A stretch of DNA of 64,000 nt from Muricomes sp049840515 (lineage in GTDB: Bacteria > Bacillota > Clostridia > Lachnospirales > Lachnospiraceae): contig JASGKW010000002.1 of the NCBI GenBank assembly GCA_049840515.1, forward strand, positions 72,235-136,234, in the 5' to 3' direction. The translations under genes were made by a program, and so were the position numbers. How positions within the stretch are numbered: the stretch's first letter is position 1; the number at the start of each line of letters is the position of its first letter. Under the pieces are notes generated by a model. That model was given only the letters and a program-made list of their open reading frames with translations. It had not been told where the DNA came from and did not search any database. Shown one piece after another: positions 53,240 through 62,965 of the stretch.

Positions 53240-53587
53240 ATGTCAGAAAAAGAACAAATCCAAAACTTTATTACAGAGCTTCGCAGAGGCAGTTTAACTT
53301 TAGCTGTCCTGGGCTGTCTGAAGCAGCCCTATTATGGCTACTCTCTGCTTCAGGCAATGCAGGAAAAAGACATAGATCTTGAGGCTAATACGTTGTATCC
53401 ACTTTTGCGGCGGTTAGAAAGCCAGGGATTGCTGACCAGCGACTGGGACACCAGTGAGAGCCGCCCGAGGAAATACTACTCCATCAGTGAAAAAGGCGAA
53501 ACCGTATATAAAGAATTAATGGAAGAATGGGCAAAGATGCAGAGAAGCATAGAAGCTATCTGCGGAAAGGATGTGCACAATGGATAA
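53240..53587 (+). CDS. PadR family transcriptional regulator
   Basis: This 115-residue regulator has LAVLGCLKQPYYGYSLLQAM, EANTLYPLLRRLESQGLL and RPRKYYSISEKGETVYKEL, the PadR pattern. The ATG at 53240 has GAGGTGA upstream. Its stop overlaps the start of the following membrane gene, and its promoter carries a clear palindrome. Confidence 0.95.
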   Translation: MSEKEQIQNFITELRRGSLTLAVLGCLKQPYYGYSLLQAMQEKDIDLEANTLYPLLRRLESQGLLTSDWDTSESRPRKYYSISEKGETVYKELMEEWAKMQRSIEAICGKDVHNG

Positions 53588-54605
53588 TTTAATTAACCGT
53601 TATGTTTATGATGTAACACATCGACTCCCGGAAAAAGACAGGGATGAGGTAAGAAAAGAATTGCAATCTAACATTTATGATATGTTGTCAGAGAATGCTG
53701 ATGATGACGAAATAAAAACCGTTTTGTACAAACTGGGCGCCCCCGCCGACCTGGCAGAGAAATATCGTCAAAAACCCAGATATTTGATATCGCCGGCAGT
53801 TTACGAATACTACATCCAGACTTTAAAATGGCTTCTGCCTTTAGCTGGCAGCATAGGCTTAGTTGTTGGCATGGTTTCAGGCAGTATTGATGCAATCAGA
53901 GGGGGCTCGGCAGAGGCAGTCTGGCTCACACAGAATATTGTGTCAGCAGGTATTTCTATGGGGCTTTCTGCCGCAGCTTATGCACTTATCTGGACAACAA
54001 TCGGCTTCATAATTGCAGACCGGACCAACCTGAAATCAAGCCGTCGCAAGGAGCGGGAATGGAAAGTTGAAGATTTATCTGAAGTACTGCCCACAGATAA
54101 GAAGAAAATACCATTATCTGACGGCATTGCCGGGTTGGTATTAACTCTGCTTTTCTCTGCTATCGGAATCTTATTATGTGCAGGTACAGTGCCCATCATT
54201 TTTAGACTTCAAGCCGGTGACACACAAATCATAACTCCCTTTGATTCCAGTTTTTTAGCCGCCTGCATTCCTGCTATTATAATTCTTGGGCTATTTGGCG
54301 CAATGGAAAATATTATTAAAATTAAAGAACGCAGATGGACACCCCTTGTCTGCACTTCAGTCATAGTAAAAAATATAGCAAACATCGGTGTTATGATTTA
54401 TCTAATAAACCGCCCCAACATATTCAGTACGGAATTAACAGCATTCCTGCAAAATATTGACTGGGTCAGATTTTCAATACCAGGCTTTATCGGAAATAGA
54501 GAAGTAAATCCAATTATCGCGCTGATTTTTATTATAACCATTATCTTCGCTTTTGTAGAATGCATAAGTGCGATTTTCAAGACCTTCAAAAGCAAAAATT
54601 TGTAG
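53580..54605 (+). CDS. Membrane protein paired with PadR
   Basis: This 341-residue protein begins with a soluble helical prefix (NLINRYVYDVTHRLPEKDRDEVRKELQSNIYDML to LGAPADLAEKYR), like the permease-prefix/DUF1700 region. About seven membrane helices follow. It lacks an ABC permease EAA loop. The function is unknown; such genes are regularly coupled to PadR. It overlaps the regulator by eight bases. Confidence 0.8.
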   Translation: MDNLINRYVYDVTHRLPEKDRDEVRKELQSNIYDMLSENADDDEIKTVLYKLGAPADLAEKYRQKPRYLISPAVYEYYIQTLKWLLPLAGSIGLVVGMVSGSIDAIRGGSAEAVWLTQNIVSAGISMGLSAAAYALIWTTIGFIIADRTNLKSSRRKEREWKVEDLSEVLPTDKKKIPLSDGIAGLVLTLLFSAIGILLCAGTVPIIFRLQAGDTQIITPFDSSFLAACIPAIIILGLFGAMENIIKIKERRWTPLVCTSVIVKNIANIGVMIYLINRPNIFSTELTAFLQNIDWVRFSIPGFIGNREVNPIIALIFIITIIFAFVECISAIFKTFKSKNL

Positions 54606-54724
54606 AATAATTAAACAATATCTACAATATACGAAAAATAGGACAAAAGCTATTGCAAAATATCCGCTGATATGATAATATAAATTTCGGTTCAGAAATC
54701 AAATATAAATTTTGAACTGAATGA

Positions 54725-54807
54725 GCGGATGTGGCGGAATGGCAGACGCACAAGACTCAAAATCTTGCGGGGGTGACCTCGTGTGGGTTCAAGTCCCACC
54801 ATCCGCA
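54725..54807 (+). tRNA. tRNA-Leu (anticodon CAA)
   Basis: The sequence folds as a class II tRNA: acceptor GCGGATG pairs with CATCCGC, D-arm GGCGGAATGGCAGACGC, anticodon loop CTCAAAA between CAAGA and TCTTG. A long variable arm and a T-arm with GTTCAAG follow. The discriminator is A and no CCA is encoded. It decodes TTG. Confidence 0.97.
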
Positions 54808-54816
54808 GTATTAAAA

Positions 54817-54858
54817 AACCTTGATTTTACTGAACTTCAGTAGAATTAAGGTTTTTTT
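54817..54858 (+). terminator. tRNA-Leu terminator
   Basis: AACCTTGATTTTACTGA pairs with TCAGTAGAATTAAGGTT, followed by TTTTTTT, shortly after the tRNA. Confidence 0.85.
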
Positions 54859-54864
54859 ATTGCA

Positions 54865-54896
54865 TAGAAAAGACGGCTTTGAAACCGTCTTTTCTA
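54865..54896 (-). terminator. Terminator after the zinc-ribbon membrane gene
   Basis: Perfect arms TAGAAAAGACGG and CCGTCTTTTCTA enclose 8 bases, about 70 bases after the stop codon of the minus-strand gene. The tail is AT-rich. Confidence 0.7.
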
Positions 54897-54966
54897 GCAA
54901 TAAAATATATTATATTTATAAATTTTGATATTCCCGAAAATTGTGCCTGCAAATTTTTACTCATAA

Positions 54967-56322
54967 CTAATTGCGGCTGCCGCCTACTGTCAATTCTTTT
55001 TTTGTTTTAGATGTATTATAAAAAGAATCCCCATATGTTGTAGATCCATATATTCCTGTCCCAGCACTGCCCGTTATGCCAGTTAATATGTCAGTGGCCG
55101 ATTCATAAGTGGTGTCTGGAGTAAAACCAGCAACACAGCAATACCAATCAGCAATAAGTTTATTGGTGTCGGCAAAAACCCACCCTGTTTTGTCCCACAT
55201 AAAGGAGTTTATTTGATATTTGCAATCAACCTCCTTTGATGCCCTATTAAAAAACACAGTTGCTCCAGTTGCAGTTTTTATTTGATTGTCTGAAGCACTG
55301 TCTATACTTAGTTTTTCAATGGTGATTCCTTCTCTTTGACTTATAATATCCGTCATTGCATTATATCTCTCAACAAATTTATTTAAGGAATAAGGATTGT
55401 TATTGATACTATCAACCATTGTTTCACTATCTTGATAGTTCAATTTCTCCAGATATGTCAAAGCATTTCCGAAATCCTTTTTTTCGTACAATTCTTTACC
55501 CAGATTATATTTGCAGAGTTTCATCAGTTCTTCACTGTCCTTGTACTTTAAGTCCTCCAATATGACAAGGGCTAAATTGTAGTCTTTACTGTCCACATAT
55601 TCTTTTGCATAGCTGTATTTAGATTCCAATAGTTTATCTTGGCTATCTTCATAATCCAAACTATTTAGAATCTCTATTGCTGATGGGTAATCTTTTTCCT
55701 CGATAAATGCCAGAGCTTCCTGATACTTACATCTATTTTTTGCTTCTTCAACCTTGTCTCCAGTACCCGCCATCCCAAGCCTTCTCATTGCTTCGGTATA
55801 ATTTTCTGAATCAATCTCCTTTATGCCATACTCATAATTGCATTCCTGTATTAGCTTATCTGATTCTTTGTAACCATCCAGATCTTGAAATCCTGAAATT
55901 GCTTCCGTGTACTCCCCCTTTTCCATTAAGTCCTTAGCTTTAGCATAGGCTCTCATATTCCCGGTAAGAACAAATGTTAATATTGCTATTATAATTAGGG
56001 AACAAACGCTTGCAGTAATCGTTATGGACTTCCTTCTAAAATGAATCTTGTTTTTCTCAGTATTGTGCTCTTTATCAGGTTGAGGAACTATTTTAGGTTC
56101 ATTTGTCTCCTCAGATGTTTCATTCCCCATATCAGGAGTCTGTGCACTCTGCTCTGATATATTGTCCATATCTTCTGAAGAATCTTCATTCAATGCTGTT
56201 TCAGCTTTAGCCGAGTCAGCTTCGTCAGCAGCATCCCCCTCAAGTGGATACCCACACACATTACACTCTTTTGAATTTTCATCTACAACACTATTACATT
56301 CCGGACACTTAATTGATGCCAT
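54967..56322 (-). CDS. Zinc-ribbon, single-helix membrane protein with TPR-like repeats
   Basis: This 451-residue protein begins with a zinc ribbon (CPECN and CNVCG, residues 5-26), followed by an acidic disordered linker of about 70 residues. One membrane helix (ITASVCSLIIIAILTFVLTG) comes next. Five or so repeats of about 30 residues with the pattern YxxAIxxFxxLxxYKDSxxL then extend outside the membrane. The C-terminal domain is unrecognised. Proteins of this plan are common in Clostridia, and the function is not known. ATG 56320-56322 was chosen by the upstream purine-rich site. Confidence 0.8.
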   Translation of the reverse strand: MASIKCPECNSVVDENSKECNVCGYPLEGDAADEADSAKAETALNEDSSEDMDNISEQSAQTPDMGNETSEETNEPKIVPQPDKEHNTEKNKIHFRRKSITITASVCSLIIIAILTFVLTGNMRAYAKAKDLMEKGEYTEAISGFQDLDGYKESDKLIQECNYEYGIKEIDSENYTEAMRRLGMAGTGDKVEEAKNRCKYQEALAFIEEKDYPSAIEILNSLDYEDSQDKLLESKYSYAKEYVDSKDYNLALVILEDLKYKDSEELMKLCKYNLGKELYEKKDFGNALTYLEKLNYQDSETMVDSINNNPYSLNKFVERYNAMTDIISQREGITIEKLSIDSASDNQIKTATGATVFFNRASKEVDCKYQINSFMWDKTGWVFADTNKLIADWYCCVAGFTPDTTYESATDILTGITGSAGTGIYGSTTYGDSFYNTSKTKKELTVGGSRN

Positions 56323-56596
56323 CTCTTTTCTCTCCCTCATACTCTCTTGTTTTTCTCAAAAGACCTCGATAAGCCGTGTCTTTCAATAATTTTATATTAC
56401 CACAATTTACCATAAATTCCGACATAAACTCTGGGTTTTTTTACAAAAACTTTTATTGCGCCGCAGTTGACAGATATGTGATGTATAACTTCTGGTTCGA
56501 GACCTAAAACAGTTTAAATTATGGGCATAATAAAAAAAGGCTAATTTAGCCTTTTTATCTAAAACAAATTTATTTTTATCCTTTTTCAATACTGAT

Positions 56597-57040
56597 TTAC
56601 ATTGTTTTTATGTCATCTTGACTTATAGTATATGGTTTATATTGTGATGATTCCTGAAATTCTTGAATTTTATTCCAATCTAATTCTGTATAATCAGGAG
56701 CATCTTAACTGCCTTCTTGATTATAAATTCCTAACCCCCATCTATTACTTGCATCCGTTCCATGGGTATAAAAATAATATTCGTGTGTTTGTCCGGTTAT
56801 ACTTTTTATAGCATTCATCAAATCTAGCTCTTTGGAATAATCAGAAATTTCCTCTTCCGAATAATAGGTCTCATATAGTATATTAATAACTACTTTACTT
56901 GAATTACCAGCTTTATCCTTAACCTCTCCAAACATTTTCTGACCACCAGCTTTTGAATCATCTATGGTTGATTCATCAAACTGCAATATTATCAAACGAA
57001 ATGTCACCGTCTTTATTATCTGTAATAGATATTATGTCTT
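56597..57040 (-). pseudogene. Remnant of an Ig-like-domain (DUF5011-type) lipoprotein
   Basis: The remnant reads ITDNKDGDISFDNIAV in one frame and, after a one-base insertion, DESTIDDSKAGGQKMFGEV and KDKAGNSSKVVINI in another. This is the typical pattern of bacterial Ig-like/DUF5011 domains. It continues to IYNQEGS, hits a TAA (56705-56707) and resumes in frame as DAPDYTELDWNKIQEFQESS to a final TAA at 56597. There is no start codon, signal or lipobox, because the 5' end is cut by the EamA gene. A premature stop plus 5' truncation means this is real decay, not only sequencing error. Confidence 0.7.
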
Positions 57041-57057
57041 TTTACTCACTGTTTTTC

Positions 57058-57966
57058 TCATTTAATAACTTTTATATTCTTTTTCTCAGGCCTGCACAGC
57101 AGATAGAGTGCAGTAATTGTCACTGCCACCCCCAGCATAGATAAAACAGTTGGAATTTCTAAAAAGAAAATAACTCCAAATATCATGGCTGCAATGGGTT
57201 CCCCTCCTGCTGCTAAAATAGAAACTTTTCCTGCTTCAACATAAATTAACGCGATATTATAAAGCACATAGGGCAATATAGATGAAGAAACTGCATGAAG
57301 TATCATGAAAATAGCATTTTCTATCGGTGCCTCTGTTACAAAATCCGCAAGTGATGTCCAGTTGGTCAGTGGTAATATAATAATTGCACTTATTAAAACG
57401 CTATAAAAGGTAATTGTAAATACATGATATCCTTTCTCAGTTGCAATTTTTGAGAACACACTATACAGTGCATAAAACATAGCACCAAAAATCCCCATGG
57501 TAATACCGAAGGGTGACCATTTCATTCCAGCAGTATTTTCTAAAATACCACTTGTAAGTACACATCCAAAAATAGCCAAAAACATACAGCTAATTTTACG
57601 CACTGTGACCTTCTCCCGGAAAAGGATTGCGCCTAAAATGACAACAAATATTGGCGACAAACTGATTAATACAGCCACAAAGGACAAGGTCAAATAACCT
57701 ACCGCTTTGTTATAAAAATAGGTCACCCCCATCATTCCAAAGAGACCCGATGCGATAAAAACCCAAAGATCTTTTAGTTTGATTTTCAGCAGGGATTTAT
57801 TATAGATTAATATCACAAAAAATAATAGAACAGCGGCAACCAGCACTCTGGAAGAGAGCACTGTATAATCATCCATATTATAGCTATATAATTTACGTAC
57901 ATAAATCCCTACGGAGCCCCACAGTGCTCCCGCCAGGATTGGCAAAAACAACATTATCTTCTTCAT
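57058..57966 (-). CDS. EamA family (DMT superfamily) transporter
   Basis: This 302-residue protein has ten predicted membrane helices in two EamA repeats, beginning ILAGALWGSVGIYVRKLYSY, with LISLSPIFVVILGAILFREKV in the first half. The second half has ILPYVLYNIALIYVEAGKVSILAAGGEPIAAMI. The substrate, a metabolite or amino acid, is unknown. ATG 57964-57966 follows AGGAAG. Confidence 0.92.
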   Translation of the reverse strand: MKKIMLFLPILAGALWGSVGIYVRKLYSYNMDDYTVLSSRVLVAAVLLFFVILIYNKSLLKIKLKDLWVFIASGLFGMMGVTYFYNKAVGYLTLSFVAVLISLSPIFVVILGAILFREKVTVRKISCMFLAIFGCVLTSGILENTAGMKWSPFGITMGIFGAMFYALYSVFSKIATEKGYHVFTITFYSVLISAIIILPLTNWTSLADFVTEAPIENAIFMILHAVSSSILPYVLYNIALIYVEAGKVSILAAGGEPIAAMIFGVIFFLEIPTVLSMLGVAVTITALYLLCRPEKKNIKVIK

Positions 57967-58110
57967 ATGTATCTTCCTGTCAGTTATTTTGGTAAAATTT
58001 TTTGTTTTAGAATTTTTCAATCACTTTTATATCATATCCGAAAAGTACTGTAAATACAAGACTTTTAGGCTTTCCGTATGGATACAGGTCTCTGCTCACA
58101 TAATTTAAAT

Positions 58111-58153
58111 CAAAAAGCTGAACACCTTATGAATTAAGGAATTCAGCTTTTTA
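58111..58153 (-). terminator. Terminator after ahpC
   Basis: AAAAAGCTGAA and TTCAGCTTTTT arms lie about 100 bases after the ahpC stop and are followed by a T-rich tail in both directions. Confidence 0.7.
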
Positions 58154-58248
58154 AAAATCATTATTTTATAATTATATATCCCCTGCTATCGGCAGCGCTA
58201 ATACACTCCCATCTTTTTACACATTTGTATATTAAGAAAAAACTCTTA

Positions 58249-58814
58249 TCACAGTGCTCCTACAAGATCAAGACTGGGCTTGAGTGTCTCCGCACCTGGT
58301 CTCCATCTGGCTGGGCAAACCTCATCTCCATGCTCTGCCACAAACTGAGATGCCTGCACCCGGCGGAGCAGGCGATCTCCGCATTGCGGCCTACATTGCC
58401 CGCAACAACTTCATAAGCAACAATCTTTCCCTCAGGATTCACGATAAATGTTCCGCGCTCTGCAACACCGTCTGATTCAATCATTACATCAAAATCTCTT
58501 GCCAGATTTCCAGTAGGGTCTGCCAGCATAGGATATTGTATTTTTTTAATTGTACTGGACGCGTCCTGCCATGCCTTGTGTACAAAATGTGTGTCACAGG
58601 AAATGGAGTAAATCTCACAGCCGATTTCCTTGAACTTTTCGTAACTGGCAGCCAAATCCTCCAGTTCTGTGGGGCACACAAATGTGAAGTCAGCAGGGTA
58701 GAAAAAGAACACTGACCACTGGCCCAATATATCCTGCCTGGTCACGGTTCTGAATTCATTGTCGCAATATGCCTGTACCGAAAAATCAGAGACTTCTTTT
58801 CTAATCATTGACAT
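58249..58814 (-). CDS. ahpC: Peroxiredoxin AhpC, frameshifted at C-terminus
   Basis: AhpC reduces peroxides. The peroxidatic Cys lies in ADFTFVCPTELEDL near residue 47. The frame breaks near 58375 after VVAGNVGRNAE. Adding one base restores LLRRVQASQFVAEHGDEVCPARW, with the resolving Cys, and the usual end LKPSLDLVGAL, giving about 188 residues. No AhpF gene is adjacent. The start follows AAAGGAGG. The indel is in a C-run and is probably a sequencing error. Confidence 0.95.
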
Positions 58815-58977
58815 ACTTTATTCCTCCTTTTCTATTCATTTAGTAGTAAACTACTGTACTTGTTTTAAATATGAGTTAGTTAAATCTAACCTCATATTTA
58901 GTCTAACACCATACAGTTTTACTGTCAAGCATATTCCATGATTAGACAATTGCTGATTTACGCATTTCAGAGCGAAA

Positions 58978-59005
58978 AAAATCCGAAGCTTATGCCTCGG
59001 ATTTT
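58978..59005 (-). terminator. Terminator after lysA
   Basis: AAAATCCGA and TCGGATTTT arms lie about 20 bases after the lysA stop, with a T-run in the minus direction. Confidence 0.75.
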
Positions 59006-59025
59006 ATCTGTTATAAATTCATCTA

Positions 59026-60296
59026 TTACTGAATCAATTTCTTTCCTATCTCAAAACAGTCAAAAGTTGCAAAATAGTCCGCGGGTGTCTCCGCACGGCG
59101 TATAAGCTGTGTTGTTCCATCCTCCTTGAGGAGAATCTCATCGGATTTTAATTTTCCATTGTAATTATATCCCATGGCAAATCCATGTGCACCTGTGTCA
59201 TGAATAATCAGATAATCTCCTTTATCTATCCTTGGCAGCATACGGTCAACGGCAAATTTATCATTATTTTCGCAGAGAGAACCTGCCACATCATATTTGT
59301 GATCACAGGGCCAGTCTTCTTTGTCCACCACTGTCACATGGTGATATGCTCCATACATTGCCGGACGCATCAGGTTTACGGCGCACGCATCCACACCGAT
59401 GTATTCTTTGTGCGTATGTTTTTCGTGAACTGCTGTAGTTACCAGGCAGCCGTAAGGTCCCATCATATAACGTCCCAGTTCTGTGTAAATAGCCACATCC
59501 CCCATGCCTGCCGATACAAGAACTTCTTCATAAACCCGGCGCACGCCGTCACCGATAGCATGTATGTCATTTGGCTCCTGGTCCGGCTTATAGGGGATTC
59601 CGATTCCGCCCGAAAGGTTGATAAATTTAATATGAACTCCTGTCTCTTTCTGAAGACGTACTGCCTGTTCAAAGAGTATCTTTGCCAGCATAGGGTAATA
59701 ATCATTGGTTACTGTGTTGCTGGCAAGAAAAGCATGGATTCCAAACTCTTTTGTGCCTTTTTCTTTGAGAATTTTAAATGCCTCAGATAACTGTTCTGTG
59801 GTCATTCCATATTTTGAATCTCCCGGATTATCCATAATATCATTACTAATTTTAAACAGTCCGCCGGATTATAGCGACAGCTTATTGTCTCTGGGATATA
59901 TCCGATTGTCTGCTCCAGAAAATCTATATGAGTGATATCATCTAAATTGATAATTGCTCCAAGCTTATCAGCAAAAGCAAAGTCCTCAGCCGGTGTGTCA
60001 TTGGAAGAAAACATAATATCTTCGCCTCTCACCCCAACAGCATCGGACAGCATCAGCTCTGTGTAAGAAGAGCAATCACAGCCGCAGCCGTATTCCTGCA
60101 AAATCTGAATCAGAAAAGGATTGGGGGTTGCTTTTACTGCAAAGTATTCTTTGTAGCCTGGATTCCATGCAAATGCTTCTTTAAGAGCTTTTACATTTTC
60201 CCTGATTCCTTTCTCATCATAGAGGTGGAAAGGTGTAGGAAATTCTTTTACTATTTCATCAAGCTGTTCTTTTGTTACAAATGCTTCTTTTTTCAT
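59026..60296 (-). CDS. lysA: Diaminopimelate decarboxylase-like enzyme, frameshifted
   Basis: This fold-type III PLP enzyme would convert meso-diaminopimelate to lysine. The PLP lysine is in YFAVKATPNP. The C-terminal part has FINLSGGIGIPY, TELGRYMMGPYG and SLCENNDKFAVDR, in which the usual CES(G/S)D reads CENND. The frame breaks near 59865; adding one G restores NPGGLFKISNDIMDNPGDSKYG. The total is about 423 residues. It starts 2 bases after the TrmB-type regulator's stop, so the two are coupled. A carboxynorspermidine-decarboxylase-like role is an alternative. Confidence 0.88.
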
Positions 60297-60298
60297 AT

Positions 60299-61009
60299 CT
60301 ATTTTTCTCCTTCTCGTAACTCGATTAATTGAATTTCATTGGCCAGAGCCGTCTTAAATACCATGACAAAATTTTTCTGACCAGAATATAGGCAGGTATT
60401 CATACTGTCTCTGCCATATTCTGCCTGACAATACACATTTAGAATCTGTGATTATTCCAATCTGCCTGCCCTTATCCTCTGTGATATATACCTTTGCCCC
60501 CTCCAGTTCAAAGGGGCCATCTGTAATAATAACCACTTTTTTCCCCCTCCGACAAAAGGCCTTTTAGTTCATTCACAAATTCATTTACATAATCTGCTGT
60601 GCAGGATAAGTACACTCTCTCACTTGAGTGCTCCAGCAGATTTCGTATCTTGTCCCGTATCTTATCTGCCCCTTCAATGGTAATGTAACCCTCTTTTTCT
60701 ACCTGCTCTGTGGGGAGATTATTTATAAGCCACTGCGATTCCACCTTCATCCTGTGGATAAAGTTATCACAAAACTCTTCCAGATTCACCGGAACATACC
60801 TCTTGGCCGCTTCCTCTACAAGATAAGCCGCCCCTTTCTCCACCAGGAGCTGCCAGAGAACTATATGCGTTGGACCGGGAAATTCCCGTCTCTTTTGCTA
60901 CCTCATATCCAGTCTGCTTACCCTTATGCAGCAGTTCTTCATAAACCATTGCTTCCTGTCTCGTCAGACCAAAATGAACCAGATATTCAACAAATTGTTG
61001 TTCAGACAT
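60299..61009 (-). CDS. TrmB-family transcriptional regulator, three frameshifts
   Basis: Reading across three one-base insertions (near 60846, 60544 and 60427) gives a protein of about 235 residues. An N-terminal TrmB-type winged helix (GLTRQEAMVYEELLHKGKQTGYEVAKETGISRSNAYSSLAA) is followed by an effector-like domain with VYLSCTADYVNEFVNELKGLLSEG, VVIITDGPFELEGAKVYI and IGIITDSKCVLSG. TrmB proteins often sense sugars, but here it precedes lysA. Start ATG 61007-61009 follows GGAG. The insertions look like sequencing errors, not decay, because every segment stays recognisable. Confidence 0.82.
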
Positions 61010-61084
61010 TCTGTCACACTCCATCATATTAGTAGTACTTTACAGGAACACTATATAATATTAAAAACGAACTGTCAAGAGAAA

Positions 61085-61129
61085 AACCAGTGGATTGCCA
61101 AATATATCAATTAGGGCAACCCACTGGTT
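61085..61129 (-). terminator. Terminator after the DUF364 gene
   Basis: AACCAGTGG and CCACTGGTT arms, extended by ATTGCC/GGGCAA pairing, immediately follow the stop codon. Its far side is only about 75 bases before the TrmB gene start. Confidence 0.7.
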
Positions 61130-61130
61130 C

Positions 61131-61961
61131 TTATTTTTTATTTTTAATAATCAGCCGTTCTGCACTCTTTCCGAAAAAATGGTAACCCGATCCGCCCTCA
61201 CTGATGATATCCAGAACTTCATCCGGTTTTGTGACAATCACGCCTCCCATTATGGTTACGCCGCGTTTAAAAAAGGCATCGGGCAGCATACTGGCTGTGG
61301 GACCGGTGACAATAACCTGTGCACCTGGCTTTACCATCTCCAGCAATCCTGGGAGCGTATCATTCAGCACTGTTACTCCTGTGATAACCAGAAGGTCTGC
61401 ATCTGGGAAATACTTATACGCATCCTCTGGCGGTGCATAATGGTCCAGTTCTTTCCCTTTTAAAGTTTGCTTATCCATCTCCAGCACTTTAAAATCTGCA
61501 TCAGCGGCAATCAGCTTTCTCAAAATAGGGGCCAATGCTCCCACTACCACACTCTTTCCCTTCTCTGGAATTTCCACCTCATCAAAAGCATCCACGCCTG
61601 TTTCCAGCTCATACCCTGTTGCGGCACCTTCCTTCCAGCAGCTTGCAGACAGGGCATTCAAGACAGCTATAGCCAATGTTTTGCGCAGGATATTATCGTG
61701 CTCTAAATCAGCGAGACATTCTGCCGCACTGCGTCCCCGCAGTTTGCCTGATAATGGCATCGCTCTGGCAGGGCTGGGACAGCACACTGCCTGGGGCATA
61801 TCTTTTACTGGTGTAAAGCACAGGCCCCCCTGGCCGTCACTCAGCTTGACTCCCGAAAAAAACAAACCAAATACTGCTCTTTCAATGGTTATGGTATCAA
61901 GTCTACTCCCAAGAACTTCGCGAACCTGAGCAGCCGTTTCCTGCAATAAAATATTTCCCAT
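61131..61961 (-). CDS. DUF364 (putative heavy-metal chelation) protein
   Basis: This 276-residue protein has an N-terminal DUF4213-like region (about residues 10-100). The C-terminal Rossmann-like DUF364 domain reads GKSVVVGALAPILRKL, VLEMDKQTL, LLVITGVTVLNDTL and VIVTGPTASMLPDAFFKRG. Family members occur in metal or cofactor contexts, but activity is undefined. It stands alone between a TrmB-lysA pair and a rhomboid-like gene. The frame is intact. Confidence 0.85.
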   Translation of the reverse strand: MGNILLQETAAQVREVLGSRLDTITIERAVFGLFFSGVKLSDGQGGLCFTPVKDMPQAVCCPSPARAMPLSGKLRGRSAAECLADLEHDNILRKTLAIAVLNALSASCWKEGAATGYELETGVDAFDEVEIPEKGKSVVVGALAPILRKLIAADADFKVLEMDKQTLKGKELDHYAPPEDAYKYFPDADLLVITGVTVLNDTLPGLLEMVKPGAQVIVTGPTASMLPDAFFKRGVTIMGGVIVTKPDEVLDIISEGGSGYHFFGKSAERLIIKNKK

Positions 61962-62054
61962 GGCTTACCTTCCTTTCTTTTTTAAAAAAGGACTGTCTCC
62001 AGTCCTTTCCTGCTTTTAGCAATACACTCTTATCAACTCTCTGTGCAAATTACT

Positions 62055-62890
62055 TTACTCAATATGACGATGCGTAAATAAATGTTCCTGACAATACTCA
62101 TAATTTCCGTTACATTTTGAACAAAAACGAAATTCTAAAGTAGGATCATCCAGTTCTGTCCTGCCGCACACAGCACACTTGTGGCGCGCTCCATTCTGAT
62201 AAGTCATATGAGGGTGGGACTGCTTCTTAAAATCTGCTTTTCTCGCCCTCTCTTTTGGAGTATACGGTTTCACATTTCTGCTGGACAAAAAGAATACTAC
62301 AAAGTTCAAAAGGGATGTTATAATTGCAACTCTTGTAACCATATCCCCTCTCGCCAGATCATACAAAATAAATGCTGCATAAACGTAAGCCATCCACTTA
62401 ATTTTGATAGGAAGGATGAAATACAGCAATATTTCCATATCCGGGTAGTTTACAGCAAATGCCAGGAAAATAGACATATATTAATATAATAGGTCGTGAA
62501 ATGAAAGCCCAGACCTAAAAATCCACCGGTAAGCAAGTACAGGATAAATGCACCAACGACGGTAAAAAGAATCCCCGAAAAAATATATACATTATAGCGG
62601 AATGAACCCCACGTGCGCTCCAGGCTGGTTCCCAGGGAATAATAAAACAGCATCATGATAATAATGGTGAGCAGATTTCCGCTGGGCGGTACAAGAACCC
62701 ATGACACAATACGCCACACCTGTCCCGACAGAATCAATCCCGGCTCCAGAGTCAGCCACCCCAATAGATTTGGGAGAAGTTTGTACACCCCATATCCAAC
62801 AATATAGCCCCCTATTAAATACAAAGTCAAATTATGAATCGCATAACGACCAAATTTTCTTTCCAGCTTATTTAACCAATTCAATGACAT
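62055..62890 (-). CDS. Rhomboid-like membrane protein with C-terminal zinc ribbon, frameshifted
   Basis: The N-terminal 170 residues have rhomboid-like helices: LTLEPGLILSGQVWRIVSWVLVPPSG and YYSLGTSLERTWGSFRYNVYIFSG. The frame breaks at 62471-62480; removing an AT repeat unit restores TTYYINMSIFLAFAVNYPD. A zinc ribbon (CAVCG, CSKC, YCQEH) ends the protein (about 277 residues). The rhomboid GxSG serine motif is absent (GLGF instead), so it is probably a pseudoprotease. ATG 62888-62890 follows AAGGAG. Confidence 0.8.
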
Positions 62891-62965
62891 TTTCTCCTTA
62901 CTTTTTATTTTCCCTCTCATAAAGCAATTGTACATTCTGAACATGTAATTTGTCAAATACATGTT

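Noticed and set aside
62055..62890. An active rhomboid protease
   Set aside because: No GxSG motif is visible in the expected helix.
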